DNA of 64,000 bases from Clostridia bacterium. GTDB lineage: Bacteria > Bacillota > Clostridia > Oscillospirales > Acutalibacteraceae. Within the stretch, counting starts at the first letter, position 1; every line of letters starts with the position of its first letter. The translations under genes and the position numbers were made by a program. The DNA is taken from the NCBI GenBank assembly GCA_017409845.1, contig JAFQRY010000013.1, positions 40,031 through 104,030 on the forward strand, written 5' to 3'. The notes beneath the pieces were generated by a model that worked only from the letters and a program-made list of their open reading frames with translations, did no database searches and was not told the DNA's origin. Of this stretch, positions 8,124 through 16,487 are shown one piece after another.

Positions 8124-8594
8124 TTACCGAAACGAAAACCTCTGAGATTAAAAGACTACGATTATTCTCAGAACGGTGCATATCATATAACGGTCTGCAC
8201 GAAAAGCAAAATGCCGGTATTATGCAAAATCGTAGGGGACGGCCTCTGTGCCGTCCCGAAAACTGAATTAACAGATATAGGAACGGCTGTTGAAAAATCA
8301 ATCAACCATATAAACCGATATCCTGACATTACTGTTGATAAATATGTTGTCATGCCGAACCATGTTCATATGATTATTTCAATTTATAATGAAGATAAAG
8401 GCAAGGCAGAAATCGGTATTCCGGAAATTATAAAGCGGTTTAAGTCATATACGACAAATCAGTTTGGCGGTGACCTTTGGCAGCGGTCTTATAACGACCA
8501 CATCATACGCGGTCAGGCTGATTATGACGAAACATGGCAATACATTGACGAAAATCCGTTGAAACGGGTTTTGAAAAAAGACGAAAGGATGTAA
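8124..8594 (+). pseudogene. Decayed RAYT (REP-associated tyrosine transposase, Y1/IS200-like)
   Basis: The reading frame from 8124 aligns in order with the intact RAYT at 59.5 kb: LPKRKPLRLKDYDYSQNG, YHITVCTK, the HUH motif in VMPNHVHMI, a candidate catalytic Tyr in FKSYTTN and the ending YIDENPLKRVLKK. The expected start is gone: the frame is open only from a TAA at 8112-8114 and no ATG or TTG begins the conserved N-terminus, so only an internal ATG (8211) could start it. A type A REP is embedded in frame at 8232-8258. It lies between pgk and tpiA, and its last codons supply the tpiA ribosome site. It is probably non-functional, although the C-terminal 127 residues remain open. Confidence 0.75.
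8232..8258 (+). repeat. REP palindrome, type A, inside the RAYT frame
   Basis: GTAG followed by GGGACGGC, a short loop and GCCGTCCC. It is translated as part of the RAYT (VGDGLCAVP). Confidence 0.8.
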
Positions 8595-8599
8595 TCAGA

Positions 8600-9367
8600 A
8601 TGGATAAATCACTCCGCAGACCTGTTATTGCAGGTAACTGGAAAATGAATAATACTCCCGAGCAGACAAAGGCTCTTATCGAAGCTATGAAGCCCCTCGT
8701 TGCAGATGCTGATTGCGACGTCGTTATCTGTGCTCCTTATATTGACCTTTATGCAGCTATGGAAGCAGCAGCAGGCTCAAACATCATGATCGGTGCAGAG
8801 AACTGCCACTGGGCAGAAAAGGGTGCATTCACAGGCGAAGTTTCGGCTGAAATGCTCAAGGCTGCAGGCGTTCCCTATGTTATCATCGGTCATTCCGAAA
8901 GAAGACAGTATTTCGGCGAAACAGACGAAACAGTCCGTGACCGTGTAAGAGCTGCTCTCAATGCAGGTCTTAAGGTTATCCTTTGCGTTGGTGAAGTTCT
9001 CAAGGAAAGAGAGCTCGGCATCACAGCAGAGGTTGTAAGACTTCAGACAAAGGTTGCTCTTTCAGGCGTTTCAGAGGCTGAGCTTGCAAACATCATCATT
9101 GCTTACGAACCCGTCTGGGCTATCGGCACAGGTCTTACCGCTACTCCCGAGCAGGCAAATGAGGTTTGTGCTGTTATCCGTGCTCTTATTGCTGAGCTTT
9201 ACACAAAGGATGCAGCTGATAAGTTTGTTATTCAGTACGGCGGCTCAATGAACGATGCAAACGCAGCAGAGCTTCTTGCTCAGTATGATGTTGACGGCGG
9301 TCTTATCGGCGGTGCATCACTTGTTGCAGAGAAGTTTGCAGCTATTGTTGCAGCAGCTTCAAAATAA
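8600..9367 (+). CDS. tpiA: Triosephosphate isomerase
   Basis: Interconverts glyceraldehyde-3-phosphate and dihydroxyacetone phosphate. At 255 residues it has the typical TIM-barrel length. The catalytic set is complete: N13 and K15 in AGNWKMN, H98 in IIGHSERR and E170 in AYEPVWAIGTG, plus the phosphate-binding YGGS segment near the C-terminus. The ATG at 8600 follows AAAGGATG, which overlaps the stop region of the RAYT remnant, so the insertion has become part of the tpiA leader. It is followed by gpmI after a GC-rich hairpin. Confidence 0.98.
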   Translation: MDKSLRRPVIAGNWKMNNTPEQTKALIEAMKPLVADADCDVVICAPYIDLYAAMEAAAGSNIMIGAENCHWAEKGAFTGEVSAEMLKAAGVPYVIIGHSERRQYFGETDETVRDRVRAALNAGLKVILCVGEVLKERELGITAEVVRLQTKVALSGVSEAELANIIIAYEPVWAIGTGLTATPEQANEVCAVIRALIAELYTKDAADKFVIQYGGSMNDANAAELLAQYDVDGGLIGGASLVAEKFAAIVAAASK

Positions 9368-9376
9368 AAATGTTCG

Positions 9377-9406
9377 ATAGGGGTCGGCTTCGACCCCTAT
9401 ATTTTT
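9377..9406 (+). terminator. Hairpin with T-run between tpiA and gpmI
   Basis: ATAGGGGTCG (9377-9386), loop GCTT, CGACCCCTAT (9391-9400), then ATTTTTG. It is a plausible terminator or attenuator. The TAGGGGTCGG head also resembles the repeat at 63635, so it may be a captured REP-type element. Confidence 0.6.
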
Positions 9407-9422
9407 GAAAGGATTGTTTATT

Positions 9423-10943
9423 ATGAGCAAAAAACCCGTTCTTCTTTGTATCATGGACGGTTTCGGCAGAAACGACAGCGACTACGGCAACGCAATTGCT
9501 GCTGCAAAAACTCCTAATCTTGATAAAATCATGGCTGAAAATCCCATGACATATATCGGTGCATCGGGCATGGATGTTGGTCTTCCCGACGGTCAGATGG
9601 GTAACAGCGAGGTCGGTCACACCAATATCGGTGCAGGCCGTGTTGTTTATCAGGAGCTCACAAGAATCACAAAGTCAATCAATGACGGCGATTTCTTTGA
9701 GAATGAAGCACTTGTCGGTGCAATGGAAAACTGCAAAAAGAATAACTCCGCACTTCACCTCATGGGTCTTCTTTCAGACGGCGGCGTTCACAGCCACAAC
9801 ACCCATCTTTACGGACTTCTTGAGCTTGCAAAGCGTAGCGGTGTTGAAAAGGTATTCATTCATTGTCTTATGGACGGACGTGACGTTTCTCCCACATCGG
9901 GCAAGGATTTCCTTGCAGAGCTTTACAAGAAGTGTGCTGAAATCGGCGTAGGTGAAATCGCTACAGTTGAAGGCAGATATTATGCAATGGACAGAGAAAG
10001 AAAGTTCGACAGAGTTGAAAAGACTTATGTTGCAATGACAAAGCTTGAAGGTCCCAAGTTTACCTGTGCTTGCGAAATGATTGAAGAATCATATAAGAAT
10101 GATATTACAGATGAATTTATCGTTCCCTGCGTAAGCGAAAAGGCTGAAGCAGTTAAGGACGGCGACAGCGTTATTTTCTTCAACTTCCGTCCCGACAGAG
10201 CAAGAGAAATCACAAGAGCTTTTGTTGACCCCGCATTTGACGGCTTCAACAGAGATAAAAAGCTTGACCTTTTCTATGTCTGCATGACACAGTATGAGGC
10301 TGAAATGCCCAATGTTGAGGTTGCTTATAAGCCCCAGAGAATTGATATGCCTATCGGCGAAGTTTTCAGCAAGCAGGGCATGAAACAGCTCAGAATTGCA
10401 GAGTACACAAAGTATGCACATGTTACCTTCTTCCTCAACGGCGGCGAAGAAACCGTTTATGAAGGTGAGGACAGAATTCTTATTGATTCTCCCAATGTTG
10501 CAACCTATGACATGCAGCCTGAAATGAGTGCATATATCGTAACGGATACTCTTCTTGAAAAGATTGAGTCCGATATGTATGATGCAATTGTTCTCAACTA
10601 CGCAAACTGCGATATGGTTGGACACACGGGCGTGTTCGAGGCTGCAGTTGCAGCTGTTGAAGCTGTTGACACCTGCGTAGGCAAGATTTGCGATGCAGTT
10701 TCGGCAAAGGGCGGCGTTATGCTTATCACAGCTGACCACGGTAATGCAGATAAGATGTATGAGCCTGACGGTTCACCCTTCACCGCACACACAACCAATC
10801 CCGTTCCCTTTGTTGTTGTCGGTCACGACTGCAAGCTTAAGGAAAACGGCGGCAAGCTCTGTGATATCGCTCCCACAATGCTCGACATTATGGGCATTGA
10901 GCAGCCTGCACAGATGACAGGTGAGTCGTTGCTTGTTAAATGA
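9423..10943 (+). CDS. gpmI: 2,3-bisphosphoglycerate-independent phosphoglycerate mutase
   Basis: Converts 3-phosphoglycerate to 2-phosphoglycerate; an Mn-dependent alkaline-phosphatase-superfamily enzyme. The 506 residues are full length. Visible motifs are LCIMDGFG (metal-binding Asp), the nucleophile Ser in MGNSEVGHTNIG, HCLMDGRDVSPTSG, NFRPDRAREITRAF, ADHGNAD and HTTNPVPF. The ATG at 9423 is preferred because AAAGGATTG lies 8-15 bases upstream. It is last of the pgk-tpiA-gpmI run. A second, ApgM-like protein at 60.6 kb may therefore have another job. Confidence 0.97.
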   Translation: MSKKPVLLCIMDGFGRNDSDYGNAIAAAKTPNLDKIMAENPMTYIGASGMDVGLPDGQMGNSEVGHTNIGAGRVVYQELTRITKSINDGDFFENEALVGAMENCKKNNSALHLMGLLSDGGVHSHNTHLYGLLELAKRSGVEKVFIHCLMDGRDVSPTSGKDFLAELYKKCAEIGVGEIATVEGRYYAMDRERKFDRVEKTYVAMTKLEGPKFTCACEMIEESYKNDITDEFIVPCVSEKAEAVKDGDSVIFFNFRPDRAREITRAFVDPAFDGFNRDKKLDLFYVCMTQYEAEMPNVEVAYKPQRIDMPIGEVFSKQGMKQLRIAEYTKYAHVTFFLNGGEETVYEGEDRILIDSPNVATYDMQPEMSAYIVTDTLLEKIESDMYDAIVLNYANCDMVGHTGVFEAAVAAVEAVDTCVGKICDAVSAKGGVMLITADHGNADKMYEPDGSPFTAHTTNPVPFVVVGHDCKLKENGGKLCDIAPTMLDIMGIEQPAQMTGESLLVK

Positions 10944-10988
10944 ATAATGAATAGTGAAAAATGAATAATTAAGGGTCGCTTTGCTCCA
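10940..10988 (+). repeat. Interspersed element starting ATGAATAATGAATAG
   Basis: An AT-rich direct repeat of TGAATAAT is followed by AATTAAGGGTCGCTTTGC. The gpmI stop codon lies inside it. Relatives occur at 22550-22568 (AATTAAGGGTCGCATTGC), 63690-63735 and, inverted, 29690-29732. Confidence 0.6.
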
Positions 10989-11091
10989 GATTATATAATC
11001 GGATAATGGCGAAGCTTTTCCGGAATTTTTTGTTTTTCGTTGCATAAACATTTTCACCCTGCACATTTTATAATGAAGGCAGGGTGATTTT

Positions 11092-12333
11092 TTGACTCTT
11101 AAACGCAGAAAATTTATAAGAATAATATCATATCTCGTTGCTCTATGCATTGTTTTTGCAGCATCGGGAGTGTTTACGGCAAGAGCAAAATCGGATTATG
11201 AAAGCACTCTTGAAAGAGTGCGGCTTGAGGGTCTGGCATCGCTTGCGGAATATTCAAGGGAAATCAGCAGCGGACTGCGTCTGCTTGCGGTTTCTGCGGA
11301 TGATTCGCTCACAGACAGCTCTGCCTATGTCAGTGCAAGGGCGGTCGGAGCGTTGGGCAGTCTCGGCTGCTTTTACAGCGAGAAGGTTGACAATCTTACC
11401 CGTTTTTTCGGCGGTGTCCGTGATTTTTCCGAAGGGTTTACGGGGAGCGAAGAGGGCAGACGGTCGGCAGTCAGACTGTCGGATTACGCACTTGAAGTGT
11501 ATTATCACCTGAGCGACCTGACAAATGCGGTTCTGAACGGCGGATATTCTTTGACTGAATATAAAAGTATTTATGAGAAGCCGGAGGTGCCGTATTTTGA
11601 GGATGAGCTCGATTTTTTCAACGGCACGGAGGATAAAATTTTTGCAATTATCGAGACTGCATCATCGGATTATAAAAATTATGCATTTCTTGACGGCAAG
11701 GATACTGTTTCCGAGGAATATGCCGGTGGCAGGGCGAGCCTTGCAACGGGTATTCAGTCTGCAATATGGAGAAAAGGAGAAAATGAAGGAGAAATTGATT
11801 CCTATGTGTTTACCTGCGAGGATATCCGTGTTGATATCAGCAGGGCGGGCGGAGTTATATACGGAATCGTAAATCCTCAGCCGTGCGAGGCGGCGGTTTA
11901 CTCTGCTGAGGATGCATTGAAAAAAGCCGCAGGCTTTCTTGAAACCTGCGGCTTTGAAAATATGAAGCTGATTTATGAAAATTGCGGCGGATTCACCGCA
12001 TTTTTTGTTTTTGTGCCCGAAATCAACGGTGTGCTGCTTATGACGGCGGAAATCAGGCTGGAAATCTGCCTTGCAAGCGGAACAATAACTTATCTGGATG
12101 CATCGGAATATATAAAAAGATACCGCACGGATATCGGTGCAACGAACGGAATCCCCGATGTTTCGGAGTTTCTGCCATTCGGGCTGAGCGCAGAAAAAAC
12201 CTTTGTCTGCATTGCGGATATCAAAGGCAGGGAGAAGCTCTGCGTTCTTGCCGTGTGTCCGTATGAAAAGGATAAGGTTTATATATTTATTGATTATTAT
12301 AATATGAGAACAATAAAAACCCTGATAGCATAA
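11092..12333 (+). CDS. ypeB: YpeB-like spore germination protein
   Basis: In Bacillus, YpeB is a spore membrane protein needed for the cortex-lytic enzyme SleB. This 413-residue protein has one N-terminal membrane helix (about 10-30), a long helical extracytoplasmic region, and a C-terminal PepSY-type part. The latter includes the typical YLDASEYIKR segment (compare YDAxxY in YpeB) and repeated AxxxA-type helices. The start is TTG at 11092 behind AGGGTGAT, which is part of a small hairpin (11054-11084). No sleB is adjacent, unlike the usual sleB-ypeB pair. The gene supports a spore-forming host; the family call is fairly sure, the partner unknown. Confidence 0.75.
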   Translation: MTLKRRKFIRIISYLVALCIVFAASGVFTARAKSDYESTLERVRLEGLASLAEYSREISSGLRLLAVSADDSLTDSSAYVSARAVGALGSLGCFYSEKVDNLTRFFGGVRDFSEGFTGSEEGRRSAVRLSDYALEVYYHLSDLTNAVLNGGYSLTEYKSIYEKPEVPYFEDELDFFNGTEDKIFAIIETASSDYKNYAFLDGKDTVSEEYAGGRASLATGIQSAIWRKGENEGEIDSYVFTCEDIRVDISRAGGVIYGIVNPQPCEAAVYSAEDALKKAAGFLETCGFENMKLIYENCGGFTAFFVFVPEINGVLLMTAEIRLEICLASGTITYLDASEYIKRYRTDIGATNGIPDVSEFLPFGLSAEKTFVCIADIKGREKLCVLAVCPYEKDKVYIFIDYYNMRTIKTLIA

Positions 12334-12343
12334 GCTGTCAGGG
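12311..12343 (-). terminator. Terminator of the glyA-nanA operon
   Basis: CCCTGATAGC (12320-12329) pairs with GCTGTCAGGG (12334-12343). Read on the minus strand, a TTTTTATTG run follows. It overlaps the 3' end of the convergent ypeB-like gene. Confidence 0.8.
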
Positions 12344-12352
12344 CTTGAATAA

Positions 12353-13213
12353 TCAAAGATTTTCGGCAACCTTTTTCATTGCATCCCAGCCGTCCTTGCT
12401 GATGGGAAGGAAGGGTCTGCGGCAGGGACCCATGTCGATACCCATATGAGTGAGAACTGCCTTTTCGCACTGGAACACACCGTATTTGATCATTTCGGTG
12501 ATGATAACATTTGCTTCATTCTGAATTTCCTGAGCCTTTGCAATGCTTCCGTTGTGGAATTCATCATAAATCTTAAGGAATTTATCGCCCATGAAGTTGT
12601 ATGTGCTTCCGATTGCACCGTCTGCACCCATGGCAAGACCTCCGAGGCACATCTCATCAAAGCCGTTGAATACGGTTACGCCGTCAATTTTCTCCTTGAA
12701 CTGCTGAAGGGTGAATAGATTGGCAGAGGTGTGCTTGATGCCGATGAATCTCTTATCCTGAAACATTTCAGCTGCATAGTCGGGAGTGAATGTAAAGCCG
12801 TTTCCGCCGGGGAAATTATAGATAACCATGGGAATGCTTACACTTGAAACGATATCGGTGTAATACTGCTTGATGGCAGGAGCAGGGAAGGAATAATAGA
12901 AGGGTGCGACTGCTGAAATTGCATCGTAGCCAAGGCTTTCTGCTGTTTTTGCCATGTCGATTGCTGCATCGGTTGAAATTGCACCGCAATGTGCAATCAA
13001 GGGAACCTTATCGCCTGCAGCTTCTTTGACGATGCGGAAAACTTCCTTGCGTTCTTCAGCGGTCATAACCATGCTTTCGCCCGTGCTGCCGCCGACATAG
13101 AAGCCGTTGATGCCTTTTTCAAGGTTGAATTCAACAAGCTTTCTGAGTGAAGCTTCGTTGATGGTGTAGTCATCCTTAAAGGGGGTGAGAAGTGCTGTGA
13201 AAATACCTTTCAT
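12353..13213 (-). CDS. nanA: N-acetylneuraminate lyase (DHDPS/NAL superfamily)
   Basis: The family cleaves N-acetylneuraminate to N-acetylmannosamine and pyruvate through a Schiff base. The 286-residue TIM barrel has the GGSTGES carboxylate loop, the Tyr of MVIYNFP (Y132) and the Schiff-base Lys of IGIKHTS (K160). The segments DAISAVAPFYY and NGFDEMCLGGLAMGADGAIG are typical of lyases rather than of DapA. The ATG at 13213 (MKGIF) is chosen because GGAG lies nine bases upstream; an upstream in-frame TTG and ATG overlap that site. It lies 20 bases after glyA on the minus strand. No sialic-acid transporter or nanE is adjacent, so the true substrate could be another 2-keto sugar acid. Confidence 0.8.
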   Translation of the reverse strand: MKGIFTALLTPFKDDYTINEASLRKLVEFNLEKGINGFYVGGSTGESMVMTAEERKEVFRIVKEAAGDKVPLIAHCGAISTDAAIDMAKTAESLGYDAISAVAPFYYSFPAPAIKQYYTDIVSSVSIPMVIYNFPGGNGFTFTPDYAAEMFQDKRFIGIKHTSANLFTLQQFKEKIDGVTVFNGFDEMCLGGLAMGADGAIGSTYNFMGDKFLKIYDEFHNGSIAKAQEIQNEANVIITEMIKYGVFQCEKAVLTHMGIDMGPCRRPFLPISKDGWDAMKKVAENL

Positions 13214-13233
13214 TTTTTTCATCTCCAAATCAA

Positions 13234-14484
13234 TTATTCATAAATAGGGTAGCGTTCACAGATTTCGTTAACGCCTGCCTTGATTTTTTCTGCACTGTTT
13301 TCAAAGTCGGTTGCACAAAGATAAATGAATTCCGCGATTTTATCCATATCCTCTTCGTTAAGACCTCTTGATGTTACTGCGGCGGTGCCGAGGCGGATAC
13401 CGCTTGTAACGAAGGGCTTCTCGGGGTCGTTGGGAATTGCATTTTTATTTGCGGTGATATAAACCTCGTCAAGTCTGTGCTCAAGCTCCTTGCCCGTGAT
13501 GCCTGTTGAACGAAGGTCAACGAGCATGAGGTGGTTATCCGTGCCGCCCGAAACAAGGTTGATGCCTCTTTTGGTGAGACCCTTTGCAAGTGCGGCTGCA
13601 TTCTTTATAATGTTTTCCTGATAGGTTTTGAATGAGGGGTCGAGTGCTTCGCCGAAGCAGACTGCCTTTGCGGCGATAACATGCATAAGAGGACCGCCCT
13701 GGTTGCCGGGGAAGATTGCTTTGTTGATTGCGGGGGCAAGCTCTGCCGTTGAGAGAATGAGACCGCCTCTGGGACCTCTGAGAGTCTTGTGGGTGGTTGT
13801 TGTTACGATATCGGCATAGGGCACGGGTGAGGGATGAAGCCCTGCGGCAACAAGACCTGCAATGTGTGCCATGTCAACCATGAAATATGCACCGACTGAT
13901 TTTGCGATTTTGCCGATACGCTCAAAATCAATGATTCTGGGGTATGCCGATGCACCTGCAACGATGAGCCTGGGCTTGATTTCATTTGCTGTTTTTTCAA
14001 ATTCATCATAGTCGATGAAGCCGTCGTCATTTACGCCGTAGGGAACGAATTTATAAAGTTTTCCGCTTGCGTTGACGGGTGAGCCGTGGGTAAGATGACC
14101 GCCGTGAGCAAGATTCATGCCCATAACAACATCACCGGGCTCAAGAATTGCGGCATAGGCTGCCATGTTTGCCTGTGCACCCGAATGAGGCTGAACATTT
14201 GCGGCTTCAGCTCCGAAAAGCTTCTTTGCACGCTCGATTGCAATGTTTTCAACAACATCAACACATTCGCAGCCGCCGTAATATCTTTTTCCGGGATATC
14301 CTTCCGCATATTTGTTGGTCAGAACGCTGCCCATTGCCGCCATAACGGCAGGGGAAACGATATTTTCAGATGCGATAAGCTCAAGATTTCTTCTTTGTCT
14401 GCCGAGCTCAGCCTGCATTGCAAGACCTACCTCTTCATCGCATTTTTTAACGAGTGAAATTGTGTCGATATAATCCGAAAACAT
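13234..14484 (-). CDS. glyA: Serine hydroxymethyltransferase
   Basis: PLP enzyme that interconverts serine and glycine with tetrahydrofolate. The 416 residues are full length. Motifs: LIASEN near the N-terminus, [15 protein letters not shown], the VDMAHIAGL segment and the PLP lysine K233 in [14 protein letters not shown]. The ATG at 14484 follows GAGGTGG. It is first gene of a two-gene minus-strand unit with nanA, driven by a promoter at 14526-14555. Confidence 0.97.
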   Translation of the reverse strand: MFSDYIDTISLVKKCDEEVGLAMQAELGRQRRNLELIASENIVSPAVMAAMGSVLTNKYAEGYPGKRYYGGCECVDVVENIAIERAKKLFGAEAANVQPHSGAQANMAAYAAILEPGDVVMGMNLAHGGHLTHGSPVNASGKLYKFVPYGVNDDGFIDYDEFEKTANEIKPRLIVAGASAYPRIIDFERIGKIAKSVGAYFMVDMAHIAGLVAAGLHPSPVPYADIVTTTTHKTLRGPRGGLILSTAELAPAINKAIFPGNQGGPLMHVIAAKAVCFGEALDPSFKTYQENIIKNAAALAKGLTKRGINLVSGGTDNHLMLVDLRSTGITGKELEHRLDEVYITANKNAIPNDPEKPFVTSGIRLGTAAVTSRGLNEEDMDKIAEFIYLCATDFENSAEKIKAGVNEICERYPIYE

Positions 14485-14525
14485 ATGAAATCCACCTCTT
14501 CAGTTATTTTTTACGCTATATTGTC

Positions 14526-14555
14526 ATAATACCACAAAAAATAAACTTATGTCAA
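14526..14555 (-). promoter_or_regulatory. Sigma-A promoter of glyA-nanA
   Basis: On the minus strand TTGACA (14550-14555), 18 bases, TATTAT (14526-14531). Confidence 0.7.
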
Positions 14556-14578
14556 ACCGCATTGTTAACAAAAAATAC

Positions 14579-14607
14579 TTGTATTATTTTGATAAATAGG
14601 TTATACT
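14579..14607 (+). promoter_or_regulatory. Sigma-A promoter of the membrane-protein gene
   Basis: TTGTAT (14579-14584), 17 bases, TATACT (14602-14607), 41 bases before the ATG. It is divergent from the glyA promoter. Confidence 0.55.
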
Positions 14608-14648
14608 GTATGATAATATGTCCATAAGAAAATTAAGGAGATGAACAA

Positions 14649-16430
14649 ATGGATCCTATCAAGGTTGATTTTTCAAAAAAGGATGGCGGCAGAAAAAAGG
14701 AAATAGTTATTCCTCCCGAAAAGTCCGCTCTTAAGATCGTGCTCAGCATAATCTGCACGATTATTTTTGCTCTGGGTGCATTCTATTTTATGATGCCTGC
14801 ACTCAACTTCAAATCATATGATTTTTACATCTATCTCGGCATGGTTGCTGCTTCTTACGTTGTGTTCAACGGACTTTTTGCAAATGTTCTTGCAAAGCCC
14901 GAATACATTCCCTATGTCAAGAAGAGAGCGATTGTTCCCGGAATTGTGATCGGTATTCTTATTGTTGTCGTCGGCATCGGCTATCTCGCATCATGCGAAT
15001 TTTTCAGAGCAGACAGCTACAGCAAAATCATTGACGTAAGAACCGATTCGGATTTCTCGAAGGATATCCCTGAGGAGGATGCCGAAAGCTTCAGCGCAAT
15101 TCCCAAGCTTGACGAGGATGCTGCTGCTCAGCTTGCAACAAGAGCACTCGGCGTTCTTGAAGAAAAGGGCTATGTTTCGCAGTTCACGGTTTATCCTCAG
15201 TATACACAGATCAACTATAAGGATACTCCCGTAAGAGTTGCACCGCTTCAGTATGCAAGTATAATCAAGTGGTTCACCAACACAAGAAACGGCTTCCCCG
15301 GCTATGTTGTTATTGATATGGCAAACGAATCAACCGAATTCGTTGAGCTTGAAAACAGCATCAGAATTTCGCCTGCAGAGCATTTTAACAAGCTTCTCAA
15401 GCGTCATCTCCGCTTTGAATATCCCACCTTCATGTTTGCCGAAGCAACCTTTGAAATTGACGACGAAGGCAATCCCTACTGGATTTGTGCACGCCTTGAT
15501 AAGACCATCGGTCTTTTCGGCGGCACTGATGTTATAGGTGCAGTTGTTGTCAAGGCAGACAGCGACAGCGGTGAAAGTGCATACTACACAATCGAAGAAA
15601 TCGAAAACAATCCAGAGCTTCAGTGGCTTGACAGAATCTATGATTCAGACCTTCTTGTTCAGCAGTATAACTATTACGGTAAGTATCAGAACGGCTTCTG
15701 GAACTCCATTCTCGGTCAGAAGGGCGTTATAACAACAACCGCAAATTACAACTATCTTGCAAAAGACGACGACGTATGGATGTATACGGGTGTTACCTCC
15801 GTTACCTCTGACCAGTCAATCACAGGCTTCGTCCTCATTAATCAGAGAACAAAGGAATCTGTTTATTACAGAGTTACGGGCGGTACCGAATATTCGGCTC
15901 AGCAGGCTGCGGAAGGCCGAGTAAAGGACCTTGGCTACACAGCAACCTTCCCGCTTCTTCTCAACATCGGCGGCGAGCCCACATACTTCATGTCGCTTAA
16001 AGACCCCACCAACAACATCGTTCAGCAGTATGCTCTTATCAATGTTGCTCAGTATAACAACAACAAGATGGGTGCAACCGGCACAGACCTTGCAAAATGT
16101 CTTGCAAGCTATATTTCCGCTCTCGAAGAAAGCGGCATCAAGGTTGATATCAACCCCGAGGATGTTGTTGTTGATCCTGTAAATCCCGACGGTAACGATG
16201 AGCCTGCGAAAGAGCTTCTTACCGCAAGCGGCGTTGTTGCGGATATCAGAACCGCAGTTATTGACGGTGACAGCTACTATTATATCAAGCTCGATTCAAA
16301 CGCAGCTTATTTCTCAATCGCTGCTGCAGATGAAGAAAGCGTTGTTATCCTCAATGTCGGCGATGCCGTAACCGTTACCTATGAGGGCAGCGGTGCAATC
16401 ATCGAGGCAGAATCAATCGTTAAAAACTGA
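14649..16430 (+). CDS. Large membrane-anchored protein, unknown function
   Basis: A 593-residue protein not recognised as a named family. It starts with a charged cytosolic segment followed by three membrane helices (about 26-48, 55-78 and 92-115). The remaining 480 residues are soluble and acidic, with many aromatic beta-type stretches such as GFVLINQRTKESVYYRVTGG, which resembles PepSY-like or other periplasmic-style beta domains. A final 60-residue segment reads like a small beta-barrel with Val/Ile-rich strands. There are no catalytic signatures. The ATG at 14649 follows AAGGAGATG. Its own promoter lies upstream and a REP-type hairpin follows it before hflX. It is probably surface exposed. 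Confidence 0.75.
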   Translation: MDPIKVDFSKKDGGRKKEIVIPPEKSALKIVLSIICTIIFALGAFYFMMPALNFKSYDFYIYLGMVAASYVVFNGLFANVLAKPEYIPYVKKRAIVPGIVIGILIVVVGIGYLASCEFFRADSYSKIIDVRTDSDFSKDIPEEDAESFSAIPKLDEDAAAQLATRALGVLEEKGYVSQFTVYPQYTQINYKDTPVRVAPLQYASIIKWFTNTRNGFPGYVVIDMANESTEFVELENSIRISPAEHFNKLLKRHLRFEYPTFMFAEATFEIDDEGNPYWICARLDKTIGLFGGTDVIGAVVVKADSDSGESAYYTIEEIENNPELQWLDRIYDSDLLVQQYNYYGKYQNGFWNSILGQKGVITTTANYNYLAKDDDVWMYTGVTSVTSDQSITGFVLINQRTKESVYYRVTGGTEYSAQQAAEGRVKDLGYTATFPLLLNIGGEPTYFMSLKDPTNNIVQQYALINVAQYNNNKMGATGTDLAKCLASYISALEESGIKVDINPEDVVVDPVNPDGNDEPAKELLTASGVVADIRTAVIDGDSYYYIKLDSNAAYFSIAAADEESVVILNVGDAVTVTYEGSGAIIEAESIVKN

Positions 16431-16438
16431 TTATCAAG

Positions 16439-16462
16439 GTAGGGCGGGGGCTTGCTCCCGCC
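16439..16462 (+). repeat. REP palindrome, type B variant
   Basis: GTAG followed by GGCGGG, a short loop and CCCGCC. It lies between the membrane-protein gene and hflX and has the same head and stem as the copies at 59.7-59.9 and 63.8 kb. Confidence 0.7.
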
Positions 16463-16487
16463 GTCTTTGATTTATAAAGGAGTTCCC

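Noticed and set aside
8005-8301. Small minus-strand protein near pgk
   Set aside because: It encodes both inverted REP arms (RHRGRPL repeated), a typical palindrome artefact.
10089-10739. 216-codon frame opposite gpmI
   Set aside because: Antisense to a complete glycolytic gene; Cys/His-rich composition is an artefact of gpmI codons.
12353-13213. dapA (dihydrodipicolinate synthase)
   Set aside because: GGSTGES, MVIYNFP and NGFDEM-type segments match N-acetylneuraminate lyase better.
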